Of a stretch of DNA of 64,000 nucleotides, positions 35,329 to 44,600 are shown one piece after another. The DNA is taken from positions 1 through 64,000 of the forward strand of contig JABIVD010000022.1 of the NCBI GenBank assembly GCA_018667335.1, given 5' to 3'. The first letter of the stretch is position 1; each line of letters starts with the position of its first letter. Below the pieces are notes generated by a model. The model worked only from the letters and a program-made list of their open reading frames with translations. It did not search any database and was not told the origin of the DNA. The position numbers and the translations under genes are program-made. This stretch comes from Rhodospirillaceae bacterium. GTDB lineage: Bacteria; Pseudomonadota; Alphaproteobacteria; UBA6615.

Positions 35329-36483
35329 ATGCACCTGATGGTCGTCCTGGAAGACCGAATTTCCGAATGGGACGCCAAGGGCGAGATCCTGGACGGCTAT
35401 TTCAATCCCGCCGGGGCCTTCGATAGCGTGACGGTCCTTGGTCTGGTGGATGACCGGCCGGACGAAGCGACGATCGCGCGTCTATGCGCTCCGGCACGCC
35501 ACCGCTACTTGAATGCCGGCATCGACCGTCGGGAATTGATGTTTGCGACGTTCGGGCTGCGCCCGGGCCGGCTTGCGTCATGGTTGGGGCGTCTCACCGG
35601 AGACGTGGCGTCGGATCCGCCCGACATTGTGCGGGCCTATGGCGACGGCCTTGCGGCGGTCGCGGCCGCCGTGATTGGCCGCGCGGCTCAAATACCCTAT
35701 GCCGTGAGCATTCACACGACCCCCGATCCACAGATCCAGTCGCGATATCTCGGCGCGCGGGACCGCCTGTGGCGACGTCTTCTGGAACCATCGGTCCATC
35801 GGGCGCTGCGCGACGCGGGTGCGGTCATGGCGGTATACGCGCCAATACGTGATTATCTTCCGGCCGACATCGCGGAGAAGGCAGTCGTGGTGCCCAATGT
35901 GGTTGGAATCGGCGCACGGGAGACCGTTGGCCCATCGGGCAGCGGACCGATGCAGGCACTTTGGCTGGGTCGTCAGATGCCTGGCCGCGACCCCCGGCCG
36001 ATCATTGCGGCGCTGAACGTGACGCCGAATGTCGAATTAACGCTCGTCGGCGATGGCCTGCTTCATGATGCCGCGCGTCGCATGGTCGAAGACACCGGGC
36101 TGGAGCGCCGGACCACATTCATTCGGGCCATAGAAAATCGCGAACTGTGCGCGAAGTTGCCGGCTTACGACGTGTTGGTCGTGAACAGCGCCTTCCGGGA
36201 AATGCCCAAAACCGTCATGGAAGCCACATTGTCCGGCCTGCCGGTCATCGTTAATCGCTTGCCTGCAGCGGAGTCGCCGGAATATTCAAACTTGCCGGTT
36301 TTGTTCGTGGACGCAGACTCCGGTTCCTATGCGTCGGCGCTGCGGGATTTGGAGAGCAATTCGCGGAAACGGATCACGCTCGCCCGGGCAACGCAGGATG
36401 CGGCATGGCAATTGTGGGATCCGGACAAAGTCGCTACGCAAACGGCGGACATATTGCGCGCGCTCGTAACGGGCGCGCATTGA
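35329..36483 (+). CDS. Glycosyltransferase (GT4-like), polysaccharide locus
   Basis: 384-residue GT-B-fold sugar transferase. The C-terminal nucleotide-sugar domain has MQALWLGRQMPGRDPRPIIA, VELTLVGDGLLHDAARRM, and the acceptor/donor-binding region PKTVMEATLSGLPVIVN. No signal or membrane segment is seen. I start at the ATG at 35329, seven to eight bases after AAAGAAG. wecB follows after 24 bases on the same strand. It is likely to add a sugar to the surface polysaccharide made by this locus; donor and acceptor are unknown. Confidence 0.85.
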   Translation: MHLMVVLEDRISEWDAKGEILDGYFNPAGAFDSVTVLGLVDDRPDEATIARLCAPARHRYLNAGIDRRELMFATFGLRPGRLASWLGRLTGDVASDPPDIVRAYGDGLAAVAAAVIGRAAQIPYAVSIHTTPDPQIQSRYLGARDRLWRRLLEPSVHRALRDAGAVMAVYAPIRDYLPADIAEKAVVVPNVVGIGARETVGPSGSGPMQALWLGRQMPGRDPRPIIAALNVTPNVELTLVGDGLLHDAARRMVEDTGLERRTTFIRAIENRELCAKLPAYDVLVVNSAFREMPKTVMEATLSGLPVIVNRLPAAESPEYSNLPVLFVDADSGSYASALRDLESNSRKRITLARATQDAAWQLWDPDKVATQTADILRALVTGAH

Positions 36484-36507
36484 GGTTTCGATGACCGAGG
36501 ATGTTGC

Positions 36508-37635
36508 ATGTCGGGTTTGGTGATTTTCGGGACCAGACCCGAGGCGATCAAGCTTGCGCCGATGGTCGCGAATATTCGCGGCGCACAACCCGCCATCGAT
36601 ATTGGCGTTGTGTGCACCGGCCAGCATGCCGAGATCATGACGCAGACGTTGAACGCGCTCGATCTCGTGGTCGATGAGAACTTGAATCTCATGCAGCGCG
36701 ACCAGACCCCGATGGAGGTGGTCGAGCGCACCATCGTCAGCCTGACGGAACGATACGCCAGCGAACGTCCGGACTGGGTTTTGGTGCAGGGCGATACGGC
36801 GACGGCGTTTGCCGGCGCGCTCTTCGGGTATCTCGGGGAGAGCACCGTTATTCACCTTGAGGCCGGCCTGCGCACGCACGATATCCACGAGCCGTGGCCG
36901 GAGGAGGGCTTCCGGCAGGAAATCGCGCGCCTGGCAGGCCTTCATCTGGCGCCCTATCCATGCGCGCGCGAGAATCTGCTGAATGAGGGCATCGAGCCGG
37001 ACAGCATCCAGGTCATCGGGAACAGTGGCCTCGACAGCCAGGACGGGATGCTGGCGCAGATCGCGGACGACGATACGGCATGGCTGCCGAACGGGGACTT
37101 CGTGCTGGTCACATTGCACCGGCGTGAAAATCTCGGGGAGCGCCTCGAGGCAACATGTCGTGAACTTATTTCCACTCTGGATGCATATCCCGATCTTCAA
37201 ATTCTCTGGCCGGTCCATCCCAACCCCAAGGTTCGGAGCACTGCCTTCGAGTTCTTCGGTGACCGGAAGGACCGGGTAATGTTGAGTGAGCCATTGGATT
37301 ATCCGAAGTTTCTCCATGCACAGCGGGCCGCAAAATTTGTGGTGTCGGATTCCGGTGGGGTCCAGGAAGAGGCCGCCTCTCTCGGAACCCGGGTCGCGAT
37401 TGTGCGAGAAAAAACCGAACGACCCGACGCTGTGGATCTCGGGCTGACGCGTATCGTCGGCGCAGATGCGACGGGTCTCGTCGACGCGGTGAATGATTTC
37501 ATGGCGACGCCGGTCGATCCGGTCTCTGTGGCGAAATGGCGTGCGTTACAAGGCAACGGGAACGCCGGCGCGGCAGCAGCGACAGCGCTGCTGAATAAGA
37601 TCGAGGCTGATCAGGCGGTCCGCCAACGGGCCTGA
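36508..37635 (+). CDS. wecB: UDP-N-acetylglucosamine 2-epimerase (non-hydrolysing)
   Basis: Interconverts UDP-GlcNAc and UDP-ManNAc, a precursor for ManNAc-containing surface glycans. Motifs: LVIFGTRPEAIKLAPMV, VLVQGDTATAFAGALFGY, VIHLEAGLRTHDIHEPWPEE, VIGNSGLDSQDGMLAQ and SDSGGVQEEAASLG. 375 residues is normal. The family usually has PFPEE where this one has PWPEE. No ManNAc dehydrogenase (wecC) is visible, so ManNAc itself may be the sugar used. Its 3' end overlaps the convergent flippase gene by 25 bases. Confidence 0.93.
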   Translation: MSGLVIFGTRPEAIKLAPMVANIRGAQPAIDIGVVCTGQHAEIMTQTLNALDLVVDENLNLMQRDQTPMEVVERTIVSLTERYASERPDWVLVQGDTATAFAGALFGYLGESTVIHLEAGLRTHDIHEPWPEEGFRQEIARLAGLHLAPYPCARENLLNEGIEPDSIQVIGNSGLDSQDGMLAQIADDDTAWLPNGDFVLVTLHRRENLGERLEATCRELISTLDAYPDLQILWPVHPNPKVRSTAFEFFGDRKDRVMLSEPLDYPKFLHAQRAAKFVVSDSGGVQEEAASLGTRVAIVREKTERPDAVDLGLTRIVGADATGLVDAVNDFMATPVDPVSVAKWRALQGNGNAGAAAATALLNKIEADQAVRQRA

Positions 37636-39074
37636 AGAAATGCCGTGATCCCGCTCGCTGCCAGATAGCTGACGAGGAACGCCCCCGCGAAATGCCACGG
37701 TTGCAGGCCCGAGGGGTTCACCGCCAGATACATCAAAGCAAGCACGCCGATCCCTGCTGCGAGGGCGATGGCCGAACGCTGCGTTACACGCGGCGGCAGC
37801 AGTTGTGGTCCCAGTCCTTGCTGGCCGGCCTTCAACACCACGGATAGGGCGAAGCCCATACGTGCCGCCGCCACGGAAATCGCGGTGCCGAGCAGGCCGA
37901 TCTCCGGCAGGAGGATCACGATACCCGCGACCGCGACGATGCCCCACGCCAGCGATGTCCACATCAGGAAAACTGCCTTGCCGGTGATGTACAGATAATA
38001 CTCCCACGGCGTGGCGGATTGATTCACAAACACGGCCAGGACGAGGACGCTCATCGTCGTCGGCGAGATGCGGAAAGTTTCGCCCACGGCGAGAGTGAGA
38101 ATTTGCGCACCGAGGATGGCGAGCAAGACGGCGAGCGGTGTGCCCCAGGCAATGAAGTTTCCGAATAGCCGATGGGTCACTGCAAGTGCATCCGCTGGCG
38201 CATTGTTGGCCATGGCGCGGGCCATGCGCGGATAGAGCAGCCACCAATAGGGTGCCCCCCAGGACGCGAGAATCGCGATCAGTGTCTGAGCGGCGACATA
38301 GCGCCCCACCGTGTCGGCACCGGCCAGGCTGCCGACCAGGACGCGATCGACGAGCCCCATGAGAGCCTCGCCCAGGCCGGCGATCATAAATGGAATGCCC
38401 AGGGCGAGGGCCGACCGGATGCCGGACAAGGGGAGTATCGCGAACTGAGCCGGGCGAATGCGCTGCGACAGCACAAAATCCGCGCCGGCGCACAGGAAGA
38501 AGGCAAATTTGATCGCCGCTATGATCGAGATCGCGGCAACGGGTGTCAGGCCATCGAGGGCTGCCAGAACGACAACAGCCAAAAGAGAAGCCGCGGATTC
38601 GGCGATTTGAAGCAGTGTCGCAGACCGGACTCTGTGACGCGCGCGCAACGCCTCGAACAGCAGTGACTGCCAAGCCGCGATGGGGAGCAAAACCGCTGCC
38701 GTGCGAACCAGTGCGGGAGCCGCCGGGTGGTCGGAGAAATGGATCGCGATCGAGTTGGCTGCGGTCCACATGATGATGGCGAGGATCAATGAGACGACTG
38801 ACGCGATCACGAAGGCCGTGGCGACCGGGGCCGCGATATCTTCCGTCGCGCTGGCGCCCGCGATTTGACGGATGACCGCAAAGCCAAGGCCGAGCAGGAC
38901 TATCGGGACGAGCACCGCAACCAGTGCCTGGGTCTGCGAATAGCCACCAAATCCGTCTGCAGCCAGCCACCGCGCCAACAGGACCGCCATGACGAGTGCG
39001 GCTCCCTTGGTCATCCCCTCGGCCATGAATCGCAGCATGAGATCGCCGTCGATCCGGTGCCGTCCGATCATCAT
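37611..39074 (-). CDS. Polysaccharide flippase (Wzx/MATE-like)
   Basis: Integral membrane protein of 487 residues with about 12-14 helices. It resembles lipid-linked-oligosaccharide flippases of the polysaccharide biosynthesis family (ALVMAVLLARWLAADGFGGY at the start, GLVDRVLVGSLAGADTVGRY mid-protein). It moves the repeat unit across the inner membrane before polymerisation or ligation. The ATG at 39074 lies one base after the methyltransferase stop; a TTG at 39104 would add ten residues. Last gene of the minus-strand polysaccharide operon. Confidence 0.88.
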   Translation of the reverse strand: MMIGRHRIDGDLMLRFMAEGMTKGAALVMAVLLARWLAADGFGGYSQTQALVAVLVPIVLLGLGFAVIRQIAGASATEDIAAPVATAFVIASVVSLILAIIMWTAANSIAIHFSDHPAAPALVRTAAVLLPIAAWQSLLFEALRARHRVRSATLLQIAESAASLLAVVVLAALDGLTPVAAISIIAAIKFAFFLCAGADFVLSQRIRPAQFAILPLSGIRSALALGIPFMIAGLGEALMGLVDRVLVGSLAGADTVGRYVAAQTLIAILASWGAPYWWLLYPRMARAMANNAPADALAVTHRLFGNFIAWGTPLAVLLAILGAQILTLAVGETFRISPTTMSVLVLAVFVNQSATPWEYYLYITGKAVFLMWTSLAWGIVAVAGIVILLPEIGLLGTAISVAAARMGFALSVVLKAGQQGLGPQLLPPRVTQRSAIALAAGIGVLALMYLAVNPSGLQPWHFAGAFLVSYLAASGITAFLQARWRTA

Positions 39075-39075
39075 G

Positions 39076-39822
39076 TCAGGACATCCCGCCGTCTCGACGG
39101 GCAACGATGTACCAGCGTTCCGCCAAACCGGGCAGGCGGCGGGAGACGGCGGCGTCCCACCCGGGGTTTGTCTCGCTGCCTCGGGTTCGTTTGATCAATC
39201 CCGGGAGCCGCTGCAATCCCGGTGCAAGCAAGAATTGGGAGAGCACGCCATGGGCTTCCATCGAAATGATCTCCAGCCCATTTTGTTCGAGGAACCTGCG
39301 CGCCTGCTTTGCGGAATGGCCGAAGACACCGTTGAATCCGCGCCGGCGATAGTAGCGACGCCAATATTTTATCGCGAGCGATCGGGACCCTGCGATATCG
39401 ACGATCAAAGTGCCACCGGGCCGCAACAATCCCGCCATCTCGGCAAGTGAGGCCTCCTGATCCCGCGGCGACAGCAACAGCAATGTCGAAAAACAATAGA
39501 TGAGATCGAAGCTGGTTTCGGTCAGCGGCAATCGGGGCAGGGCGGCCGCGCAGGGCAGAACTGTGCCGTCGAGATCACGCGCGTCGGCGCGTTGGACGAG
39601 CCGCGCGAGCATCTGCTCGCTCGGGTCGACGGCGACCACGTCCAGCCGCCTGGCGATCTCGAGAGCATGGCGACCGTTGGCGGAACCAATGTCGGCCACG
39701 ATGCCGGTCTCTGGCGCATGGGTATCGATCAGAGTCCATTTCCGGGTCTGGATATAATCCGCCCCGATGTGGGTCGGATATTCCGCCGCCTCGCGATCGA
39801 AATGCGCCGCGATGTCCCTCAC
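39076..39822 (-). CDS. Class I SAM-dependent methyltransferase
   Basis: 248 residues with the SAM-binding motif I GIVADIGSANGRHALEIA, acidic VVAVDPSEQM, and post-motif LIYCFSTLLLLSPRD (Methyltransf_11 type). The C-terminal half is basic (KYWRRYYRRRGFNG). In a polysaccharide operon the usual role is methylating a sugar or a lipid-linked intermediate. The GTG start overlaps the preceding stop by four bases (GTGA). Confidence 0.87.
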   Translation of the reverse strand: MRDIAAHFDREAAEYPTHIGADYIQTRKWTLIDTHAPETGIVADIGSANGRHALEIARRLDVVAVDPSEQMLARLVQRADARDLDGTVLPCAAALPRLPLTETSFDLIYCFSTLLLLSPRDQEASLAEMAGLLRPGGTLIVDIAGSRSLAIKYWRRYYRRRGFNGVFGHSAKQARRFLEQNGLEIISMEAHGVLSQFLLAPGLQRLPGLIKRTRGSETNPGWDAAVSRRLPGLAERWYIVARRDGGMS

Positions 39823-40898
39823 GCATCCCCCATGTCGTCGCTCCGGCGCGCCGATCTGAAAAGCTCCAGCAGGGCGGCGATCATCGGCCGGGGTGTCAGT
39901 GTGCCGCGATAGTAGGGCGCGAGCTCGCCGCCAAACCCCTTCTTGAAATCACTGATGCGGCGTCGTTTTCCGGCAGGCGCGCCGGGGAAGGCCTCGCCAC
40001 ATTCGTATCCGGCGAGATCCCGCGCTGCGAACGCCTTGATCGCGTGCCACTGGACCAGATCATTTGCACCGCTTGTCAGGGCCGTCTCGTCGCTGGCCAC
40101 GACCCAATAGAGGGCATTGTTTTTGTAGACCGCAAAGATATGGATCGCGATCGTTCGGCCGTCCGGTGCGACAGCGCAAAACCCCGTCGCCAGGCCGCAC
40201 GCCAAGAAATTATCGAATATGGCGTCAAAATAGGCCGCCGGCTTGGCCGGCAGGCCATTGCGCAACGAGGCGCCCTGATGAAGACGCAGGAAGTCTGCCC
40301 GGTCTTCCGGCACGACATCGCGGACGGTGAACCCGCCACGCTCGGCCTTGTTGACAGTTTTGCGAACACGATGCTCGAGATTGCGCCAAAGCTCGTCCTC
40401 GCTGCGTTCCGCAAGGTCGAGAATCCAGCTCTGGGTCGAGGCGTCGGCACAGCCGAGCAAGGCAAGCGGATTGACACCGGTGACCCCGGCGTCCCGTCGG
40501 GCCGGCGCGAGGGGCGCCATGGCCAGCTCGACCCGATGCGCGCCTTCGCTTTTCGCGAGACTCAGCAGGCCGGCGCGCACATCGCGTTCGGTGTGGGTGC
40601 GTTGGCGTGGAGACAGCGCCGGTGAATAGGCGGGCCCGCCGGTGGATTCCAGCCGGCAGGTCAGTCGCTGTGCCGGCCAGCGGCCCAGGACGCGGCGCAT
40701 GGGGATCAGCGCGACGGGCTGGTTCGTCGTTGGGTCCAGAAGTGCGAAGCTGACGTCTGTGGTGTTCGGCCAGGTGGCATAAGCTTCGATGGCTTCCCAG
40801 CGATGCCAGATCCAGGCGTCAGGAAACAGGTCCGCTGACCGGTTCCATTCTTCGATTCCGGTGTCCGGACGCGAGACAAGATTTAAGTTTGAACCCAC
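39819..40898 (-). CDS. FemAB/GNAT-like acyltransferase of the polysaccharide operon
   Basis: 359 residues. The C-terminal two thirds resemble the FemAB-related GNAT fold: RVRKTVNKAERGGFTVRDV, a long helix-strand core, GLATGFCAVAPDGRTIAIHI, and GANDLVQWHAIKAFAARDLA near the end. FemAB-like proteins use aminoacyl-tRNA or acyl donors to attach amino acids or acyl groups; in exopolysaccharide loci they may decorate the sugar. GTG at 40898 follows GAGAGGG at good spacing; the frame stays open far upstream, into the O-antigen ligase gene, but that part is antisense-like and rejected. Confidence 0.78.
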   Translation of the reverse strand: MGSNLNLVSRPDTGIEEWNRSADLFPDAWIWHRWEAIEAYATWPNTTDVSFALLDPTTNQPVALIPMRRVLGRWPAQRLTCRLESTGGPAYSPALSPRQRTHTERDVRAGLLSLAKSEGAHRVELAMAPLAPARRDAGVTGVNPLALLGCADASTQSWILDLAERSEDELWRNLEHRVRKTVNKAERGGFTVRDVVPEDRADFLRLHQGASLRNGLPAKPAAYFDAIFDNFLACGLATGFCAVAPDGRTIAIHIFAVYKNNALYWVVASDETALTSGANDLVQWHAIKAFAARDLAGYECGEAFPGAPAGKRRRISDFKKGFGGELAPYYRGTLTPRPMIAALLELFRSARRSDDMGDA

Positions 40899-40921
40899 GA
40901 TCAACCCTCTCGTGGAAATAC

Positions 40922-42235
40922 TTACTCGCTTGTTCGCGGTCCCGCCAACCCGGCACTGGCGCCGAGGAGGTAGACGAAGACGAAGTGGGCCCAATGATAG
41001 CGAAATACCGAGCTGTCCACTGTCTGATGAACGAACAGCGCGATGAGCAACGAGATAACAGCGATTTCGGTGGCTGTGATATCCCGGCCTCGGCTCGTGG
41101 TTCTGAAAACCGGATGGAACCAGCAGGCAAGAACCAGGACCATCCCGACGACCCCGGTTTCGAGGAGCATCGATAAAGGGACGGAATGTGCAGCAGTCTC
41201 GAGATCGAGGGGGCCGTATACCGCCTCCTGGGTCAAACCAAAGCCCACCCCCGACGTCCAGACATCGCCAATAAACTGCATGGCTATGAGCCACACATGG
41301 GCGCGCTCGCGGAGTTCAAGGACCTCGTTGGTCCCGGGGTCGGGAGACGCGCCCGTGATCCAGGTTGTTGCATACAACGCCAATGCGAGGCCGATGACGA
41401 TGATCGCGCAGGCACGCGTCGCTCCAAGGCGGTCGGTCCGCAGAAGAACAACGATGAATATGCCGGTCAGTGCCATGGCAATCGCAGCCCGGGACACCGA
41501 TGCGAAGACCAGCATGGCAACAACGCCCACAGTCAGGATGATCGCGGCCCCAAGTAAGTTTCGTCGGGGTTTGACGATGGCGCAAAGTGAAATGAGGGCG
41601 ATGGCGGCGAACAGCCCCATGCTGTTGGGGTTTGATGTCAAACCGGAGAACCGGGGAATGTAGATCCTGTGGTCCATAAATTGGTATGGCCGCCCGCCTT
41701 GCGCGGTTCCAATTGTCCATCCGTCCAGATCGATTAGAAGACGACCAAGTGCCGTTACGCCCCCGGTGTCCAGGTTGTGGAAAACCAACACGATCACCGT
41801 GAAGGCCGTAGAGGTGAGCGCGATGACGACCACCAGCGCAGTGAACCAGAGAAATGTCTGCTGCGGTCGCGGGTCGCGCGCGGCCAGCGCACACAATAGA
41901 ATCCCGGGTGCGAATACGAGCAGCCAGCGCCGCAGGCCGGTGATGGGGTCGTCCGCCCACAACAGGGTCACGGCTGCCCAGCCCGCGATCAGTATCAATG
42001 GGACAACACCGCGAAAATTCACGAAAAGGCGGGTGCGCAGGAGCAATGCCGCGCCGCCAAGCGCGATGAGTTGAAGCCCCAGTACCATTGTTGGCGGTGG
42101 TGATACGAAGCCCTCGGAATTGTAGTAGCCGAGGAACCCGACCAGGCTAACCAGCAAGGCGAACCAGGTTAACCCGCGAGCCCAGATATCAAGTCTGGTC
42201 TCACGCCGGTTTTCATCATCATATGACATCGTCAC
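40922..42235 (-). CDS. O-antigen ligase / polymerase family membrane protein
   Basis: 437 residues with about 11-12 helices and the Wzy_C/O-antigen-ligase pattern. Features include a large periplasmic loop in the second half (TSGVGFGLTQEAVYGPLDLE then AAHSVPLSMLLETGVVG), where the conserved His of the family lies, and SGLTSNPNSMGLFAAIALI. It either polymerises repeat units (Wzy) or ligates them to lipid A core (WaaL); sequence alone cannot decide. The GTG start overlaps the upstream glycosyltransferase stop (GTGA). Confidence 0.87.
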   Translation of the reverse strand: MTMSYDDENRRETRLDIWARGLTWFALLVSLVGFLGYYNSEGFVSPPPTMVLGLQLIALGGAALLLRTRLFVNFRGVVPLILIAGWAAVTLLWADDPITGLRRWLLVFAPGILLCALAARDPRPQQTFLWFTALVVVIALTSTAFTVIVLVFHNLDTGGVTALGRLLIDLDGWTIGTAQGGRPYQFMDHRIYIPRFSGLTSNPNSMGLFAAIALISLCAIVKPRRNLLGAAIILTVGVVAMLVFASVSRAAIAMALTGIFIVVLLRTDRLGATRACAIIVIGLALALYATTWITGASPDPGTNEVLELRERAHVWLIAMQFIGDVWTSGVGFGLTQEAVYGPLDLETAAHSVPLSMLLETGVVGMVLVLACWFHPVFRTTSRGRDITATEIAVISLLIALFVHQTVDSSVFRYHWAHFVFVYLLGASAGLAGPRTSE

Positions 42236-43467
42236 GCCGGACCGGCGTTTGACGCGATCACCTGGTCCAGAATGTCGCGGAAGCGGCGACCGATCCGGTC
42301 TATCGCGTACGCGTCCCGCGCCGCATCCGATTCTTCTGCCTTTGTCGCGTTGACGCCCTGGATGGCATCGACCATTGCGGCGGCGACTTCGGACGGATCG
42401 TCGGGGCTGACCGACCAGCCTCCGATACGATCGATCAGGTCTTTCGTGGGGCCTTCCGGTGTGATTGCGAAGATCGGGCGCTGGGTGCCCAGATAGTCAA
42501 CAATCTTCGATGTCAGAAATATTGAGCGCGAGGCCATCGGTGCGTCGCTGATCACCAGCAGGTCGAAATTTTTCATGCGGGCGAGCGCGTCGGTATGGGG
42601 GAGGACGCCGCTATGCGAGACATGTTTTGTCGCGCCGGGGTAGTTGGCGAGTTCACGTTTGAAGGCCTCGCCACCCAGTCCGAAGACCTCGAGCGTGAAC
42701 TCAGGTGACGCTGCATTGCCTGCAACATGCTCGACCGCATCGAGGATCAGCCGCGGTGTTCTCGGGCCGTAAAACGTCCCGAACATGCCGAGCCGGATTG
42801 TCTTCGATGCCGGTGTGGCGGTTTGTTCGCCATAGAGCGTCTGGTCGAATCCGTGGGGTATGATGTGGCTCTTTTCTGCGATCGCAATACCCGAGTTCAG
42901 CGCCGCGAAATGGTCCCGCATGTCTGCGGTGGGAAAGACCAGCGCGTCGGCCTCACGCAAGACCCGGCGTTCCAGATTGCGGCTCCACGATGACATCAGC
43001 GGAACCTGGCGTTCATAGGTGCCGCCCGACCACGGGTCCGAAAAACAGGCAACCCAGGGCAGGTCGGGATGACGCCGCTTCAGGCGGCGTCCCGCAGCGT
43101 GGACGGAATGATATTGTGAACGCGTCACCAGGCAATCATATCCGTCGGGTTGCATGGCCTCCGCACGGGCCGTGGTCGCGCGTGAAAGCATGAGATACCG
43201 ATCAGGCCGTATGGGCAGGCGCGATATTTTCCCCAGCAACCGAAACAGCCCACCGTCGATCCGCTCAATGCGTCCGAAACGGGATTCGACATACGCGTCG
43301 AGACTGTGATCGGCGGGTTGTGCGAACAGATGCGGTGATGCGGTCACGACATCGACCTCGGCCGCCGGAATGGCGGACATGGTCTTGGATGACACGAATG
43401 CCTCGGGGCTGGCGACCGGCGGAAAACAATAGCCGAGACACAGGATGCGCATTCTGGAGTCAGCCAT
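42232..43467 (-). CDS. Glycosyltransferase (GT4-like)
   Basis: 411-residue GT-B-fold transferase. N-terminal MRILCLGYCFPPVASPEAFV, with the typical glycine/proline-rich donor-side turn; PWVACFSDPWSGGTYE; C-terminal domain IRLGMFGTFYGPRTPRLI, FGLGGEAFKREL, and VDYLGTQRPIFAITPEGPTK. This architecture is common in glycosyltransferases of surface-polysaccharide clusters. ATG at 43467 overlaps the deacetylase stop by eight bases. Confidence 0.87.
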   Translation of the reverse strand: MADSRMRILCLGYCFPPVASPEAFVSSKTMSAIPAAEVDVVTASPHLFAQPADHSLDAYVESRFGRIERIDGGLFRLLGKISRLPIRPDRYLMLSRATTARAEAMQPDGYDCLVTRSQYHSVHAAGRRLKRRHPDLPWVACFSDPWSGGTYERQVPLMSSWSRNLERRVLREADALVFPTADMRDHFAALNSGIAIAEKSHIIPHGFDQTLYGEQTATPASKTIRLGMFGTFYGPRTPRLILDAVEHVAGNAASPEFTLEVFGLGGEAFKRELANYPGATKHVSHSGVLPHTDALARMKNFDLLVISDAPMASRSIFLTSKIVDYLGTQRPIFAITPEGPTKDLIDRIGGWSVSPDDPSEVAAAMVDAIQGVNATKAEESDAARDAYAIDRIGRRFRDILDQVIASNAGPA

Positions 43468-44347
43468 GCCGGGCCTCGCCAAGCAGCGATGCGAAGTCTC
43501 CGGCGGAGTAAGGTGCAAAGCGCGTAAGCATTGCGAGAACATCTTCGTCGGCCGCGACGTCGGCCGGGTCCAGATAGATGTTGAGCAGTCCCGGTTGATC
43601 CGCCTCCATCGATGCCAGATAGGCCCGCAATTCGTCGAGCAGGCGACGCGATGTGCCGTCGCCGCCGCGTATCAATCCCCAGCTGTCGAGTATCTGTCCC
43701 GGTTCGCTAAGGCATCCGCTCACGGGAAATTCGATGATACCCGCACGCGTAAAGAAAGGCCCGTACCGCAAGCCGAACAGAGGCCGGGTGGAGCTTGAGT
43801 AGCGATACCCGAGTTCGGACAGGAACTGCCAGAGCGCGACCAGATCGCGGGGGCTCTCGAAACTCGCGAAATGCGGGGTTCGAAATCCATTGGGGCGTTG
43901 GTCGAGAATGTCACCAATTGCCTCGTCGCCCCGACGAATGTCGTCTTGCCAGTCCGCCCTGGACACCGCGCCATAGAAATATGTTGAGGCCACGTCGCCG
44001 GAGGCAGGGTCGATCTCGGCATGGCGGCGAAAGCCATGGTTGAGGAACACGGCCCCATCCTGAGCAATTGCGCGGTAGTCGTCGGCTGACGCGGCCAGCA
44101 CTTCGCCGGCGACCGCATACAGGGGCGACAGGCCGCCCGACCGGAGCCTTGCATGCATCGCGCCGACCACGGCGCTGTCGGCATCGGTGTCGCAATCGAA
44201 GGACAGAATGAAGTGAGGCTGTCGCAAGCCCGCCCGCCGCGCGAGCGCAACGCTGCGCGTCACGGCCCGTTGCGGGCGCCACCGACTATAGGCCCAGGCC
44301 CAGGCGAGCCCGGGATCGCGCGCGGCCTTAGCGAGCTTGTCGATCAT
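43460..44347 (-). CDS. Polysaccharide deacetylase-family protein
   Basis: 295 residues of the NodB/polysaccharide-deacetylase (CE4-like) fold. FILSFDCDTDADS carries the metal-binding Asp pair at the start of the fold, VFLNHGFRRHAEIDP the His region, and NGFRTPHFASFESPRD the second conserved block. First gene of the minus-strand polysaccharide operon. It could remove acetyl groups from GlcNAc/ManNAc sugars, which fits wecB in the same locus. I chose the ATG at 44347; homology does not extend further upstream. Confidence 0.83.
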   Translation of the reverse strand: MIDKLAKAARDPGLAWAWAYSRWRPQRAVTRSVALARRAGLRQPHFILSFDCDTDADSAVVGAMHARLRSGGLSPLYAVAGEVLAASADDYRAIAQDGAVFLNHGFRRHAEIDPASGDVASTYFYGAVSRADWQDDIRRGDEAIGDILDQRPNGFRTPHFASFESPRDLVALWQFLSELGYRYSSSTRPLFGLRYGPFFTRAGIIEFPVSGCLSEPGQILDSWGLIRGGDGTSRRLLDELRAYLASMEADQPGLLNIYLDPADVAADEDVLAMLTRFAPYSAGDFASLLGEARHG

Positions 44348-44600
44348 GGGCAATCGGGCTGTGGGAGACGCAAAATTCAGACATTGGTGCACCTGGGCTC
44401 TTCGCGATGGAATTCCGCCATCGTGGACAGCCAGTGTTGTTGGTAGATCGTCGAACGGATTGTACGTGATTCTGGTGCAGTACCGGGATGTTCGTCGATC
44501 GACGGTAAGCGCGCATTCGTGGACTCCCTCATATTCAGCGCCATAGACTGTCGTTTGCGCGTGGCGGCACGGGTGGGTGACACAAAAGGGGGGTTGCACG

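Noticed and set aside
35120-44347. Calling the polysaccharide locus a genomic island at tRNA-Val
   Set aside because: No integrase, no repeat of the tRNA end and no clear base-composition shift were seen.
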